Shown: piece after piece, positions 20,295-29,408 of the stretch
Numbering within the stretch: the first letter of the stretch is position 1
Layout: every line of letters begins with the position of its first letter
Assembly: GCF_010111755.1 (NCBI RefSeq)
Contig: NC_088957.1
Location: 930,001-994,000, forward strand
DNA from: Nakaseomyces glabratus
Lineage: Eukaryota > Ascomycota > Saccharomycetes > Saccharomycetales > Saccharomycetaceae
Reading direction: 5' to 3'
DNA length: 64,000 nt
Program-made: the position numbers and the translations under genes
The notes under the pieces: generated by a model
The model's input: only the letters and a program-made list of their open reading frames with translations
Database searches by the model: none
Told to the model about the DNA's origin: nothing

Positions 20295-20317
20295 ACGCGT
20301 CACATAGAAAAACGCGT
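20295..20317. promoter_or_regulatory. Pair of MCB elements upstream of DPB2
   Basis: ACGCGT occurs at 20295-20300 and 20312-20317, both followed by CA. ACGCGT is the MBF-binding MluI box of G1/S-expressed DNA replication genes, and DPB2 is such a gene in S. cerevisiae. The pair is 506-528 bases before the ATG, rather distant. Confidence 0.65.
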
Positions 20318-20822
20318 CAAGAGGTGATGACCATGAAAATTTCCGAAGTTTTCGAAGTTTTTTGCAATAGTCTCAATGTGTTCACATGCCATTAGACTAA
20401 ACTACTACCACAACTTGTCTACATGGACCATCAGTTCCTGATTGTCTTTAGGTGAGCTTGTTTTACCTCGTTTCTAACATGCGAGTTAACTATGCTTTCG
20501 AGTTACCGTCACCTATTATTATCGTTTTAGACCATATGCTTGTCTTCACGTTATTCTGTGAATAGTACATAAATTCATTTATAAGATATCAGATAGACGT
20601 TATCAATTAAAGCAATCTGACATCAGAAAAGAGATTTCGAAGTTTATAATAACTAACACTGCATTTCAATCCGAGTGCTTTGAAAATCACTGAGTTCTAC
20701 CACAGATTGTCTATGAAAACATAGAGATATACATTGATATCATAACTCTGGCATACCATTAGTTAATAGACAATTGAGCAAAAACTTCATATATAATCTA
20801 AACACATTTAACTCTGTCAAAC

Positions 20823-22982
20823 ATGTTTACATCAGGCAAAGTGCTGCCGACAAAGATCCAACCGCCATTGTTGAGACCAATGGCCTACAGAGTATTATCG
20901 AAGAAATATGGACTGAGTATAAAATCTGATGGACTGGCTGCACTGAGTGATTTTATTGGATCGACTTTTGGAATGGATTGGAAGAGAAATCCAGACACGA
21001 TCAAATTTCTTGAAGTATTTGCAACTGTTTGGAAGCAACAAGAGAGAGGCCTCTTTGTCGACAGTACTGGAGTCAAAGATGTCATAAATGAACTGAAAGA
21101 AAGAGAAAAGGCAACTTTGCAAGAATCACAAAATATGGCTTCAATTCCACCGAAGACGAAAACTTATAACAATGGAGGTGGTAAAACCACTACAATCGAC
21201 CGATTTTTAACTAAACGTCCGTCACCATCGGACAATGACGAAGGTCCATTAGATCAATCCATCGATGATATACCTGTATCACAAGCGACACAGATTGATG
21301 AAGAAGAACTGCCGATGGCCCAGGAAATATCAGATCAAATCAGCAGCCCAGCAAGAGATCAAACACCAGAGGAAGAATTCGATAACAGAATCTTAAACTG
21401 GAGAGACTATTTTAGAATCATCAATACAACAGACCAAAAGAAGTTTAGCTATAACCCAGTTAAGAGACAAATATTTTATCAACCACCAAAAGATCAACTA
21501 AAATCAGTGCTAAAAATCCCAAATGCACAAGCAAAAACTGATCTATTCAGAACTAGGTACTTTCTAACCAGAGATAGATTACTTCGAAATGAAAGTTTCC
21601 AAAGCAGTCACGACACATTCAATCCCTTATCCTCAATGATTCAATTGAAGAATAACATAAATAACAATAATCAAGATGACACTCCTACGGGCTTATCCAT
21701 AACCCAGATAAAGAACTTGCTAGGTAGGGACGGACAGAATTTTTTGATTCTTGGAGTTTTGAAAATGAATCCCAAAGGCCAATGGTCTCTAGAAGATGCA
21801 TCTGGATCTATAGACATTGATATTTCCCAGACACTACCATCTCCGGGGCTGTTCTACATCCCAGGAGCAATTGTACTAGCAGAAGGTATATATTACACGG
21901 TAGGCCACACATTTGCGGTTACCTCGATGACATTCCCACCTGGTGAGAGAAGAGATAAGACTTTGGATCATATTGGTAATTTGGATTTATTAGGAATTCA
22001 TGGCACCGAAAAATCTTCCTATATACCAAGATTAGACAACGAGATTAAAATTAGACTACATCTTCTTGAGCAAGATTTGACACATCAAAAGTTTGTTTTA
22101 CTCGGTGGTGACTTATTCTTGGACGATCAACACGTAATGGATGGGCTGAAAAAGGTATTTACCAAGCTTGATCAAGAAGCACCAACTGTTATCGTACTTT
22201 TCGGGTCTTTTTCATCATTTCCTGTTCATGCTGCAATGTCAAGTAAAAACATTAGTTCAACTACAGAATACAAGAATAATTTCGACTCTTTGGCAGAAAT
22301 GCTTTCTCAATTCGAGAATATTATAAACCATACTCATGTTGTTCTGATACCAGGGCCACACGACCCTTGGGTATCACTTTGTTCTCTAGGTGCTAATGGC
22401 TCGTTACCTCAAAGTTCAATACCGACACATTTTAGTAAAAGAATGAACAAAATTTGCAAGAATATAACCTGGGCGTCTAATCCAACAAGGATAGCTTATC
22501 TTTCACAAGAAATTGTTTTATTCAGAGATAATTTCCTAGAACTCTGCAAAAGACATCAAATTTTATTTCCAGTTGTTGAGAGCAAGCGGGCAGAAGACCT
22601 AGCCGAATTAGAAGAGCAAATGGCAAATAATTCTATTGATGATACAACTATACTTGTCGACCGTATAATATCTGAAAAACAACAACTTCCGGCCAAAGTT
22701 TTGGAGTCACGAAAGGTAGTAAAAACCCTCCTCGATCAAGGCCATTTATCTCCATTTGTTGATTCAATTAGACCAATATCATGGGATATGGATCATACAT
22801 TAACGTTATACCCAATTCCTTCGACATTGATTTTGGCTGATATGTCGTCTGCTGCATATGATTTAACCTACAATGGTTGCAAAACTATCAATCCAGGTAA
22901 GTTTATACACAAAAGACAGGCTCGTTATATTCAATTCCAACCATATTTGAAATCTGTTTCTCAAGAGGAAGTCTTTTTTTAA
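20823..22982 (+). CDS. DPB2: DNA polymerase epsilon subunit B
   Basis: A 719-aa protein (689 in S. cerevisiae), the essential second subunit of the leading-strand polymerase. It binds Pol2 and connects it to GINS in the CMG helicase. The N-terminal part (residues 1-100; VLPTKIQPPLLRPMAYRVLS, KKYGLSIKSDGLAALSDFIG) is the GINS-contacting domain. A disordered acidic linker follows, then an OB-like part and the inactive calcineurin-type phosphoesterase fold (FVLLGGDLFLDD, IVLFGSFSSFP, HVVLIPGPHDPW). The C-terminus has ILADMSSAAYDLTYNGCKTINPG. The ATG at 20823 gives the conserved start. Neighbour BET2 is convergent, as at YPR175W/YPR176C. MCB elements upstream suggest G1/S expression. Confidence 0.96.
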   Translation: MFTSGKVLPTKIQPPLLRPMAYRVLSKKYGLSIKSDGLAALSDFIGSTFGMDWKRNPDTIKFLEVFATVWKQQERGLFVDSTGVKDVINELKEREKATLQESQNMASIPPKTKTYNNGGGKTTTIDRFLTKRPSPSDNDEGPLDQSIDDIPVSQATQIDEEELPMAQEISDQISSPARDQTPEEEFDNRILNWRDYFRIINTTDQKKFSYNPVKRQIFYQPPKDQLKSVLKIPNAQAKTDLFRTRYFLTRDRLLRNESFQSSHDTFNPLSSMIQLKNNINNNNQDDTPTGLSITQIKNLLGRDGQNFLILGVLKMNPKGQWSLEDASGSIDIDISQTLPSPGLFYIPGAIVLAEGIYYTVGHTFAVTSMTFPPGERRDKTLDHIGNLDLLGIHGTEKSSYIPRLDNEIKIRLHLLEQDLTHQKFVLLGGDLFLDDQHVMDGLKKVFTKLDQEAPTVIVLFGSFSSFPVHAAMSSKNISSTTEYKNNFDSLAEMLSQFENIINHTHVVLIPGPHDPWVSLCSLGANGSLPQSSIPTHFSKRMNKICKNITWASNPTRIAYLSQEIVLFRDNFLELCKRHQILFPVVESKRAEDLAELEEQMANNSIDDTTILVDRIISEKQQLPAKVLESRKVVKTLLDQGHLSPFVDSIRPISWDMDHTLTLYPIPSTLILADMSSAAYDLTYNGCKTINPGKFIHKRQARYIQFQPYLKSVSQEEVFF

Positions 22983-23035
22983 TGCTTATTTTAGCACCGT
23001 AATTTAAGACTAGTATCATATACAGGGATTAATAT

Positions 23036-23051
23036 TATATATATATATATA
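23036..23051. repeat. TA microsatellite between DPB2 and BET2
   Basis: (TA)8 in the 112-base convergent spacer, likely part of the 3' end signals on one or both strands. Confidence 0.85.
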
Positions 23052-23094
23052 ATGATAACAAGAATGCATGAAATTGAGCAACACTAAATGCGGT

Positions 23095-24057
23095 CTATCT
23101 GTAATTTTTTATTTTGTTCACTACAGTTTGTGGCATGCAATACACCGGGTTTATCTCGATGAGTGAATCAAATCCCATTAAACTTAATCCAGCCAGTCCA
23201 AAAAGAGTATGATAAACATCCACTTCATTATCCGGTCTATCACTAATACCACCCTTTATTTGATCTTGACTATCTAATATAAATTCGCGTAGCTTATCAT
23301 AATCTATCCAGTCAAGCTTTCCTATTATTGCTAATGAAGATAAAACCCACCAACTATAGCAGACATCAGGGAGTTTACTAGGCCTACCATTTAAACCACC
23401 TTCTGGAATTTGACGCTCACAAAGCCACCAGCCTATTTCTTCAATTTGACTGTCAGTAAAGACATTTAACCTACCAACAATAGCAAGGGCACCCAAGCAA
23501 CAAAAAGCTTGTGCAGCATGCGATTCTGCACCTGGAGACATGCAAAATCCACCATCAAAGTTATAACACCTTACAATAAATTGTACTGCTGGCTCCACGA
23601 TTTCCTCACTAAGTCTTCCTAAGATCGATAATGAACTCAAAGCAGTATACACAAATCTAGAATCGACTTCTCCAAATCGGTCTCCTTGAAAGGATCCGTC
23701 TGGCAACTGATTGCTTACTATGAATTCATAACATTTATCCTTTTGTTCTGACGTCAAAATGTCTAATGAATCATAAGTAACTAAAATTTGTAATCCTGAC
23801 AGGGTGGTTAATAGATGCGCATCATGCCTCGGAAACGGAGCAAATCCACCGGTTCTCGCATCCCAACAACTCAAAACAAACTTGACAACCTCATCTTTAT
23901 CAAAAGACTTCTTTGAGTCCAAGATACACAAAGCTGTAAGCCCCCAATATACTCCATTTAGCCTGAGGTGTTCGGACAGCCAGTATTCGTAGTCTTCTTT
24001 ACGTTTATCCAATGATTCAATGTACTCAATATGCTTCTGTTTTAAGAGTTCTACCAT
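23095..24057 (-). CDS. BET2: Type II geranylgeranyltransferase beta subunit
   Basis: A 320-aa protein (325 in S. cerevisiae). With Bet4 and the escort protein Mrs6 it adds geranylgeranyl groups to Rab GTPases such as Ypt1 and Sec4, which is needed for their membrane attachment. Prenyltransferase repeats run through the whole protein (DARTGGFAPFPR, LPDGSFQGDRFGEVDSRFVY, YNFDGGFCMSPGAESHAAQA, EGGLNGRPSKLPDVCYSWW, IKGGISDRPDNEVDVYHTLF). The zinc ligands are visible as D231, C233 and H283. The ATG is at 24057-24055. It is divergent from PRP4 with 241 bases between starts. Confidence 0.96.
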   Translation of the reverse strand: MVELLKQKHIEYIESLDKRKEDYEYWLSEHLRLNGVYWGLTALCILDSKKSFDKDEVVKFVLSCWDARTGGFAPFPRHDAHLLTTLSGLQILVTYDSLDILTSEQKDKCYEFIVSNQLPDGSFQGDRFGEVDSRFVYTALSSLSILGRLSEEIVEPAVQFIVRCYNFDGGFCMSPGAESHAAQAFCCLGALAIVGRLNVFTDSQIEEIGWWLCERQIPEGGLNGRPSKLPDVCYSWWVLSSLAIIGKLDWIDYDKLREFILDSQDQIKGGISDRPDNEVDVYHTLFGLAGLSLMGFDSLIEINPVYCMPQTVVNKIKNYR

Positions 24058-24169
24058 ATTTGATTATAAACTGGCCTTTGAGTTCCTAATCAGATTTTTC
24101 ATTTAGATATTGATACAGGTGAAGGCAACATGTTTTTATTTCCTTATTTTTTGATGCTTTTATGTTTCT

Positions 24170-24197
24170 CGATGAGCTTTAAAAAATGCGATGAGCT
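24170..24197. promoter_or_regulatory. Two PAC-type elements before PRP4
   Basis: CGATGAGCTT at 24170-24179 and GCGATGAGCT at 24188-24197 match the PAC motif bound by Dot6/Tod6 in S. cerevisiae, common at ribosome-biogenesis and polymerase genes. They lie 100-130 bases before the PRP4 start at 24299. Their presence argues against translation starting at the in-frame ATG inside the second motif (24191). Confidence 0.55.
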
Positions 24198-24298
24198 GCA
24201 ACACAAGTAGTGATATTTGTGGTAGCAATTACTATTCACAATTAAACTTAAATAGTCATAAAACAAAGGACATAGAGACTTGGTATATAAAATTAGAT

Positions 24299-25693
24299 AT
24301 GAGTAATATCCGCGACATAAAGGTCGACCTCGAATTTAAAGACCCCAATACTGGCGAGTCTGCTGCCACCATTTTACAAAAGTACCAATTTCAAAGAAAT
24401 GAGCTAGTCAATGTGATACCTACAGCACCTGATGATGTGATTGACGCTCTAGAATATATTGGAGAGTCTGGCACGATTGATAAAGAAGATGATTATGGGA
24501 GGAGGCTTCGATTAGCTGAGTTATTAATGGAAGATGAGTTGAAACGTCAGTTGTTCCAACAATGGCGAGATAAGCGTTATAAGAAGGAGATTACACAATT
24601 TACTGAGGATGAAGATGATGAAGAATTTTATACTCCTGCGAGCAAAGACCTGATATCTGCAAGGCAATATATACTGAAAAATTCGATAGCTAGAGCTAAC
24701 AAAAGAATAGCAGCCCAAAAGACTATTTCTCAAACCTATAGCATACAAAATGTGTTAAATAAACGGCGAGCTGCAAATAAATATTGGTGTTCATTCGATC
24801 TACTGGCTACACAAGTTGTTTCCACTAGACCCATTTCGACTGTAACATTCTGTAATAACGGGAACTATGTGGCCAGCGGAAGCTGGAATGGGGAAGTCAG
24901 TATAATTGATTCAAATACTTTAGAAGTTACTCAAACTCTACAGAACCATGATGGCAAAGTTGGTGGCATAGCTTGGACTTCCAACGACTCTGTTCTTATC
25001 ACTGGTGGAGAGGATCATTTAATTACTGTTAGCAATAGGTCTGATGGAGAGTTCATTACATCAAACAGTATTGGTGGCCATGAAGGGAGAATTACCGATT
25101 TGCAAGTACACCCATCAGGAAAATTCATTGGTACTAGTTCATTCGATTCAACTTGGAGACTTTGGGATATAGAGAAACAAAAGCAATTACTACTGCAGGA
25201 AGGCCACTCAAAAGAGTTGTATTGCTTAGCTTTTCAGGCTGACGGCGCATTGGTGAGTACCGCAGGAACAGATAAAACTGCAATAATATGGGATTTAAGA
25301 TCTGGAAAAGCAGTATCCCAGTTACAAGGTCATGCAAAAACTATCTATTGCATGGATTGGTCGATTGATGGACATACGTTGGCCACTGGTGGAGGAGATG
25401 GTGTTATAACAATTTGGGACCTCAGAAAATCAGATAAACTGACAAAAATAACTGAACATAAAAGTATAGTCACATCCTTAAAATTTGATAAGGCTAATGA
25501 CCACAATCTTATATCATCTGGATATGACAGATCTATATTCGTTTACTCGAAAGATAATTATCTCAAGGTATCATCACTAATAGGTCATGCGGACAAAGTA
25601 CTGACATTTGATATAGACAAGAATAATAAAAACTTGATAAGTGGAGGATGGGACAGGTCAGTCAAACATTGGTCTACCGTAAGTACCGATTAA
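24299..25693 (+). CDS. PRP4: U4/U6 snRNP splicing factor Prp4, WD-repeat protein
   Basis: A 464-aa protein from the ATG at 24299, against 465 in S. cerevisiae. An earlier in-frame ATG at 24191 would add 36 residues but lies in a PAC promoter motif and has no family match, so I prefer 24299. The N-terminal SFM/Prp4 domain includes YGRRLRLAELLMEDEL and DEEFYTPASKDLISARQYIL. Seven WD repeats fill roughly residues 180-464 (for example HPSGKFIGTSSFDSTWRLWD, GTDKTAIIWDLRSG, GGDGVITIWDLRKS, SGGWDRSVKHW). It binds Prp3 in the U4/U6-U5 tri-snRNP, needed for spliceosome activation. It is convergent with HDA3. Confidence 0.96.
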   Translation: MSNIRDIKVDLEFKDPNTGESAATILQKYQFQRNELVNVIPTAPDDVIDALEYIGESGTIDKEDDYGRRLRLAELLMEDELKRQLFQQWRDKRYKKEITQFTEDEDDEEFYTPASKDLISARQYILKNSIARANKRIAAQKTISQTYSIQNVLNKRRAANKYWCSFDLLATQVVSTRPISTVTFCNNGNYVASGSWNGEVSIIDSNTLEVTQTLQNHDGKVGGIAWTSNDSVLITGGEDHLITVSNRSDGEFITSNSIGGHEGRITDLQVHPSGKFIGTSSFDSTWRLWDIEKQKQLLLQEGHSKELYCLAFQADGALVSTAGTDKTAIIWDLRSGKAVSQLQGHAKTIYCMDWSIDGHTLATGGGDGVITIWDLRKSDKLTKITEHKSIVTSLKFDKANDHNLISSGYDRSIFVYSKDNYLKVSSLIGHADKVLTFDIDKNNKNLISGGWDRSVKHWSTVSTD

Positions 25694-25807
25694 TCATACT
25701 TTATTAAATACACCACTAGCTAAAGGGAACCTAATACCACTTAACTACAAATATTATCTTATCTAAAGTTGATAAAGAAAAACGTACATAATTCTGTGGC
25801 TCTTGGA

Positions 25808-27742
25808 TTATGATTTCTTAGATCTCTTATTACCATTGACTACGGTGGAAGTTCGTACCCTGGAGGGTGGCATGTTGTGTAGAGATTTCAATACTTGCTC
25901 TAAGCGACCTTCCAATTTATGTAGGACGCCCGCTTCTTCAACAATGCTTTGTTTTATATCATTAATTCTTATATTTATTTTTTGCTCTTCCGGTTCGGTG
26001 TTCGAATAATCAGTCCTAAATTGATGCTTTTTATTTTTAAGTTCATCTGTAATTTTAATTGTCTCCTTTTCGTTTTCGTCGTACGCATTATTAGCCCTTT
26101 CGAGTTCCTGCTCCATGTATTGTCTTTCTGTATTATATGACTCAATGTTTTTTTCCTCATATCTTACATTTTCCATCAGCTCTTTATGTGTGTTTAATAG
26201 AACTAAAATCTCAGCCTTCTTTCCACCTTCAGAGTTTATTTTTTTACTGATGGAATCAATTTCTGCGTTCAACTTCTCCAGTTTTTCATAAAGTTCTTTT
26301 TGAATATGATCTTGATCATTGACTTGACTCAAATTCATCTGAATTTTACTTTTGGACGTGTCGTACATATCTTTAACCTTGATTAGCTCTTCGTCAAAAA
26401 ACTTAATACGATTCTTATGCAATTCAGAGTGATCTGAATAGTACCCGAGTTCTTCTTTTTGTTCATCTATATCAATGTATATTTGATCGATAGACTGTAT
26501 CAATTTATGGGTCAGAATACCACTAGATAAATGGTAGTTTGAATTTGAAGTTTCATCAGCTGTAGTTATACCTGTCAACTGGGTCATGCCTTGCTTTAGT
26601 GGATTGGTGGAATAATCGTTTTTCACTCTTTTTAATTGATAAAAGCTCTGCTTCCTTCCATTATCGTCGTTATTCTTATCACTTTTAGACCTACCCCTTT
26701 TCTTTGAATTCGCAAATGCGTTTTCAAGCGCTGTATCTATTTGATTAAAGTGAACCTCTGTTAGCAATGACCTCTCGACATCCATCGAGTTATACCTCTT
26801 TATCGGATAGACATCAGGTAAGGGCCATATGATGCTAGGGTTTTCTAACCAGTCCAGGAGGTACACTAATTTTTGAGAATATACTGGCCTCAAATCTGGT
26901 GGCAACGTACCAACTCTATCTCTTAACACAACAACAGCAGCCGTTAGAGCTTCGAGGTAATCATTGCTGTTTTTATCATATAACTTACCAAAATATAGCA
27001 TTCCATGCTCTACAGAATTTATAGTAATCAACTTTACAATTGGCGCTTGCTTTTCCAATGTTCTTTGATCTCTTTCATGTCTTAGTATGGACTTCATCTC
27101 TTCTGTTGTAGTATCCACAGATATGTCAACGGCTAGTAGCATGTCAAATTGATTCCCAGTTTTAAGAGGAAATTTACTTTTATCCCAACCTGCTGAAGGA
27201 AATATATGACATGTACAGGAGTGGTTTCTTGACTTTTTGTTTTGTTTTATACTTTGACCATCATAACGCCTTATATTAACTTTATGGCCATATAATAGTG
27301 CTTCAACAAGATCCATAGTACGACCTGGTCGACAGACTATAGCAGTATTAGTTTCATACTCTTGTATTAAATTTATAAGGTCCCTTATAACCTGAAACTT
27401 CCCACTATTCTCCGCTAAATGTCCTGGAATATCACGAGTCCCCAGAGATTTTGGCATCATATGATCGATAAGCAGAAAAGGATGTGTTGCAACAAGCTCA
27501 CTGTTGTGGCATAATGTTTTCATAGACTCCAATATAACATCCTCTTTGTAATCTGTCGTTTCAAAATAACGTAATATATCAGAGTAATGCAATGATACTA
27601 TTTGATCTGTTAGTTCCTTTTGGTAGAGACTCATTGTAGTAGGTAGCCAATAATTTCCAGATGTATTACCACTCACACCAAGCGTCCTTGCATCAACAAT
27701 AGATGGAACTGGTTTGGTATCCAAAATCTTTAACAAATCCAT
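25808..27742 (-). CDS. HDA3: HDA1 histone deacetylase complex subunit 3
   Basis: A 644-aa protein (655 in S. cerevisiae). Hda2 and Hda3 form the scaffold that holds the class II deacetylase Hda1 on nucleosomes to deacetylate histones H2B and H3 and repress genes. The N-terminal half is the helicase-like DNA-binding domain and is very conserved (MDLLKILDTKPVPSIVDA, YWLPTTMSLYQKELTDQIVS, YETNTAIVCRPGRTMDLVEA, RVGTLPPDLRPVYSQKLVY). A basic linker (SKKRGRSKSDKN) follows, then a long coiled coil from about residue 430 to 625. The C-terminus is basic (NGNKRSKKS). The ATG is at 27742-27740. Neighbours PRP4 and AOS1 match YPR179C. Confidence 0.96.
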   Translation of the reverse strand: MDLLKILDTKPVPSIVDARTLGVSGNTSGNYWLPTTMSLYQKELTDQIVSLHYSDILRYFETTDYKEDVILESMKTLCHNSELVATHPFLLIDHMMPKSLGTRDIPGHLAENSGKFQVIRDLINLIQEYETNTAIVCRPGRTMDLVEALLYGHKVNIRRYDGQSIKQNKKSRNHSCTCHIFPSAGWDKSKFPLKTGNQFDMLLAVDISVDTTTEEMKSILRHERDQRTLEKQAPIVKLITINSVEHGMLYFGKLYDKNSNDYLEALTAAVVVLRDRVGTLPPDLRPVYSQKLVYLLDWLENPSIIWPLPDVYPIKRYNSMDVERSLLTEVHFNQIDTALENAFANSKKRGRSKSDKNNDDNGRKQSFYQLKRVKNDYSTNPLKQGMTQLTGITTADETSNSNYHLSSGILTHKLIQSIDQIYIDIDEQKEELGYYSDHSELHKNRIKFFDEELIKVKDMYDTSKSKIQMNLSQVNDQDHIQKELYEKLEKLNAEIDSISKKINSEGGKKAEILVLLNTHKELMENVRYEEKNIESYNTERQYMEQELERANNAYDENEKETIKITDELKNKKHQFRTDYSNTEPEEQKINIRINDIKQSIVEEAGVLHKLEGRLEQVLKSLHNMPPSRVRTSTVVNGNKRSKKS

Positions 27743-28252
27743 TTCTATTCAAGCGCCTCTGTATTAAACTTTAAGTTAAAACACTTTAGATTCAACGTAG
27801 CACTAAATTCAAAATATACACCTATTCACTAATATTAGCAGGCAAACAGTTTTAAGTGTCTTCAGCAATCAAAAAAAATTCAAACAGTAACTTGATAGAA
27901 ACCAAAATGATATTAAATAACACACCAAAATAGATAAGGCTTAGTCTCAATCTTGGAACATTAATTTAAGAAGCTGTATTATTTTTTATATTCAGCTATT
28001 TGCATTCTTAAGTTTTCCTCGAGAAGCTCATCATTAAAGGTTCCCGTTCTGAGCTGAAAAAAAAAATGAAAGATCTAGGAAAACATACAAGAATATTAGT
28101 AGATACGCAGTAATGATTAGGTCAACGGAACAACGAAAAGTATAGTTCTATCCTTAATAATAGAATTTGGGAAATTGTACCCATATATTGTTTATCTGTA
28201 CCTTTGGGATATTTTTATTCTGGGATACCAAATCATATAGCATCGCAACAAG
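27743..28252. other. HDA3-AOS1 divergent promoter
   Basis: 510 AT-rich bases between two divergent start codons. I see no clear factor site. Confidence 0.5.
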
Positions 28253-29263
28253 ATGGAGAAATTAAGCGAGGATGAAATTGCATTATATGACAGACAGATT
28301 AGACTTTGGGGTTTGGCCGCTCAGACTAATATGCGTATTGCCAAAGTATTGCTAGTAAATATTGGATCAATTGGTACAGAAGTAGCTAAGAACATAGTTC
28401 TCAGCGGTATTGGGCACTTGACTGTATTGGATAGCCACATAGTGAATGAAACGGATCTTGGATCCCAATTTTTTCTGACTGCAAATGATGTAGGTAAGAA
28501 AAGAGTAGAAGCTGTATCAGATAGATTACAGGATATGAACCCTAGGGTTAATTTAGTTTTTGATTCTGCTGATTTAAAATCAAAGACCGATGACTTTTAC
28601 AAACAATTTAATATAATTATTGGAACTGAACTTGATTTTTTTCAAAGAGAATCCTTGAACAGTAAGTGCAGGGCACTAAATATCCCACTATACTTGACTG
28701 GCTCAAATGGGATGTTTGCATACATATTTGTGGATCTTATTTCATTTGACGCTGTCGATGAGAAAATCCATGGGAACACCTCTGGCGTTAAACTAGGTTC
28801 TATAAGCGAGCGTAGAGAAATTATTAAAATTGATGAACGTGAAGATGATGATAGGGTAATGGATATAATTACGACGAGAAATACATATTTGCCGTTATCC
28901 AGCATTCTGAAATCTGCAACATTAAATGGTTTACTAACAAATAAACAAAAAAAACGTGCAACTAATATATTACCATTAACATTCACACAACTAAAGCTTA
29001 CAAATCCAACCAATACTGAACAGTTTAAGGAAGAACTGCTAAAAACATGCAAACAATTGGGCCTAGAATTCACAACTATTAAGGACGATTATTTGGAGCA
29101 GTTCATTAAACAGCAAGGGGTAGAATTCACACCTGTGGCTTCTGTTATAGGAGGTGCTGTTGCCCAGGATGTTATAAACATTCTTGGGAAAAGACAATCT
29201 CCGCTGAACAATTTTATAGTATTTGATGGTATCACTCTTGATATGCCCATATTTGAGTTCTAA
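28253..29263 (+). CDS. AOS1: SUMO-activating enzyme subunit Aos1
   Basis: A 336-aa protein (347 in S. cerevisiae). With Uba2 it forms the nuclear E1 that adenylates Smt3 (SUMO) and passes it to Ubc9. The N-terminus has LYDRQIRLWGLAAQTNMRIA, typical of E1 first-half subunits. The ThiF/UBA nucleotide-fold motif is NIGSIGTEVAKNIVLSGIGH, with the Gly-rich turn at residues 36-41. NETDLGSQFFLTANDVGKKR follows, and the C-terminal FTPVASVIGGAVAQDVINIL is a shared E1 element. Aos1 carries no catalytic cysteine of its own, consistent with the family. The ATG is at 28253. It is convergent with SEC23, 145 bases apart. Confidence 0.96.
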   Translation: MEKLSEDEIALYDRQIRLWGLAAQTNMRIAKVLLVNIGSIGTEVAKNIVLSGIGHLTVLDSHIVNETDLGSQFFLTANDVGKKRVEAVSDRLQDMNPRVNLVFDSADLKSKTDDFYKQFNIIIGTELDFFQRESLNSKCRALNIPLYLTGSNGMFAYIFVDLISFDAVDEKIHGNTSGVKLGSISERREIIKIDEREDDDRVMDIITTRNTYLPLSSILKSATLNGLLTNKQKKRATNILPLTFTQLKLTNPTNTEQFKEELLKTCKQLGLEFTTIKDDYLEQFIKQQGVEFTPVASVIGGAVAQDVINILGKRQSPLNNFIVFDGITLDMPIFEF

Positions 29264-29408
29264 TTCCTATCAAGTCGTTGTAATTAACGCCTACCTTCTT
29301 TCACTGTTATCTCGCATAAAACTATGAGATAGTTTAATCTCATTTAATCACTTATTTCATAGATTATATACTTCTAAAAAGTCGTTATTTAGAGTCCTTA
29401 TTGTCAAA

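Larger units (their letters stand above)
19563..20822. other. SYC1-DPB2 intergenic region and synteny junction
   Basis: 1.26 kb where the YOR/YLR-type block meets the YPR175-191 block. It holds a strong hairpin (19694-19734), two MCB elements (20295-20317) and a short upstream ORF (ATGAAAACATAG at 20713-20724) before DPB2. No protein gene is seen. GAC1, expected next to SYC1, is absent. Confidence 0.6.
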
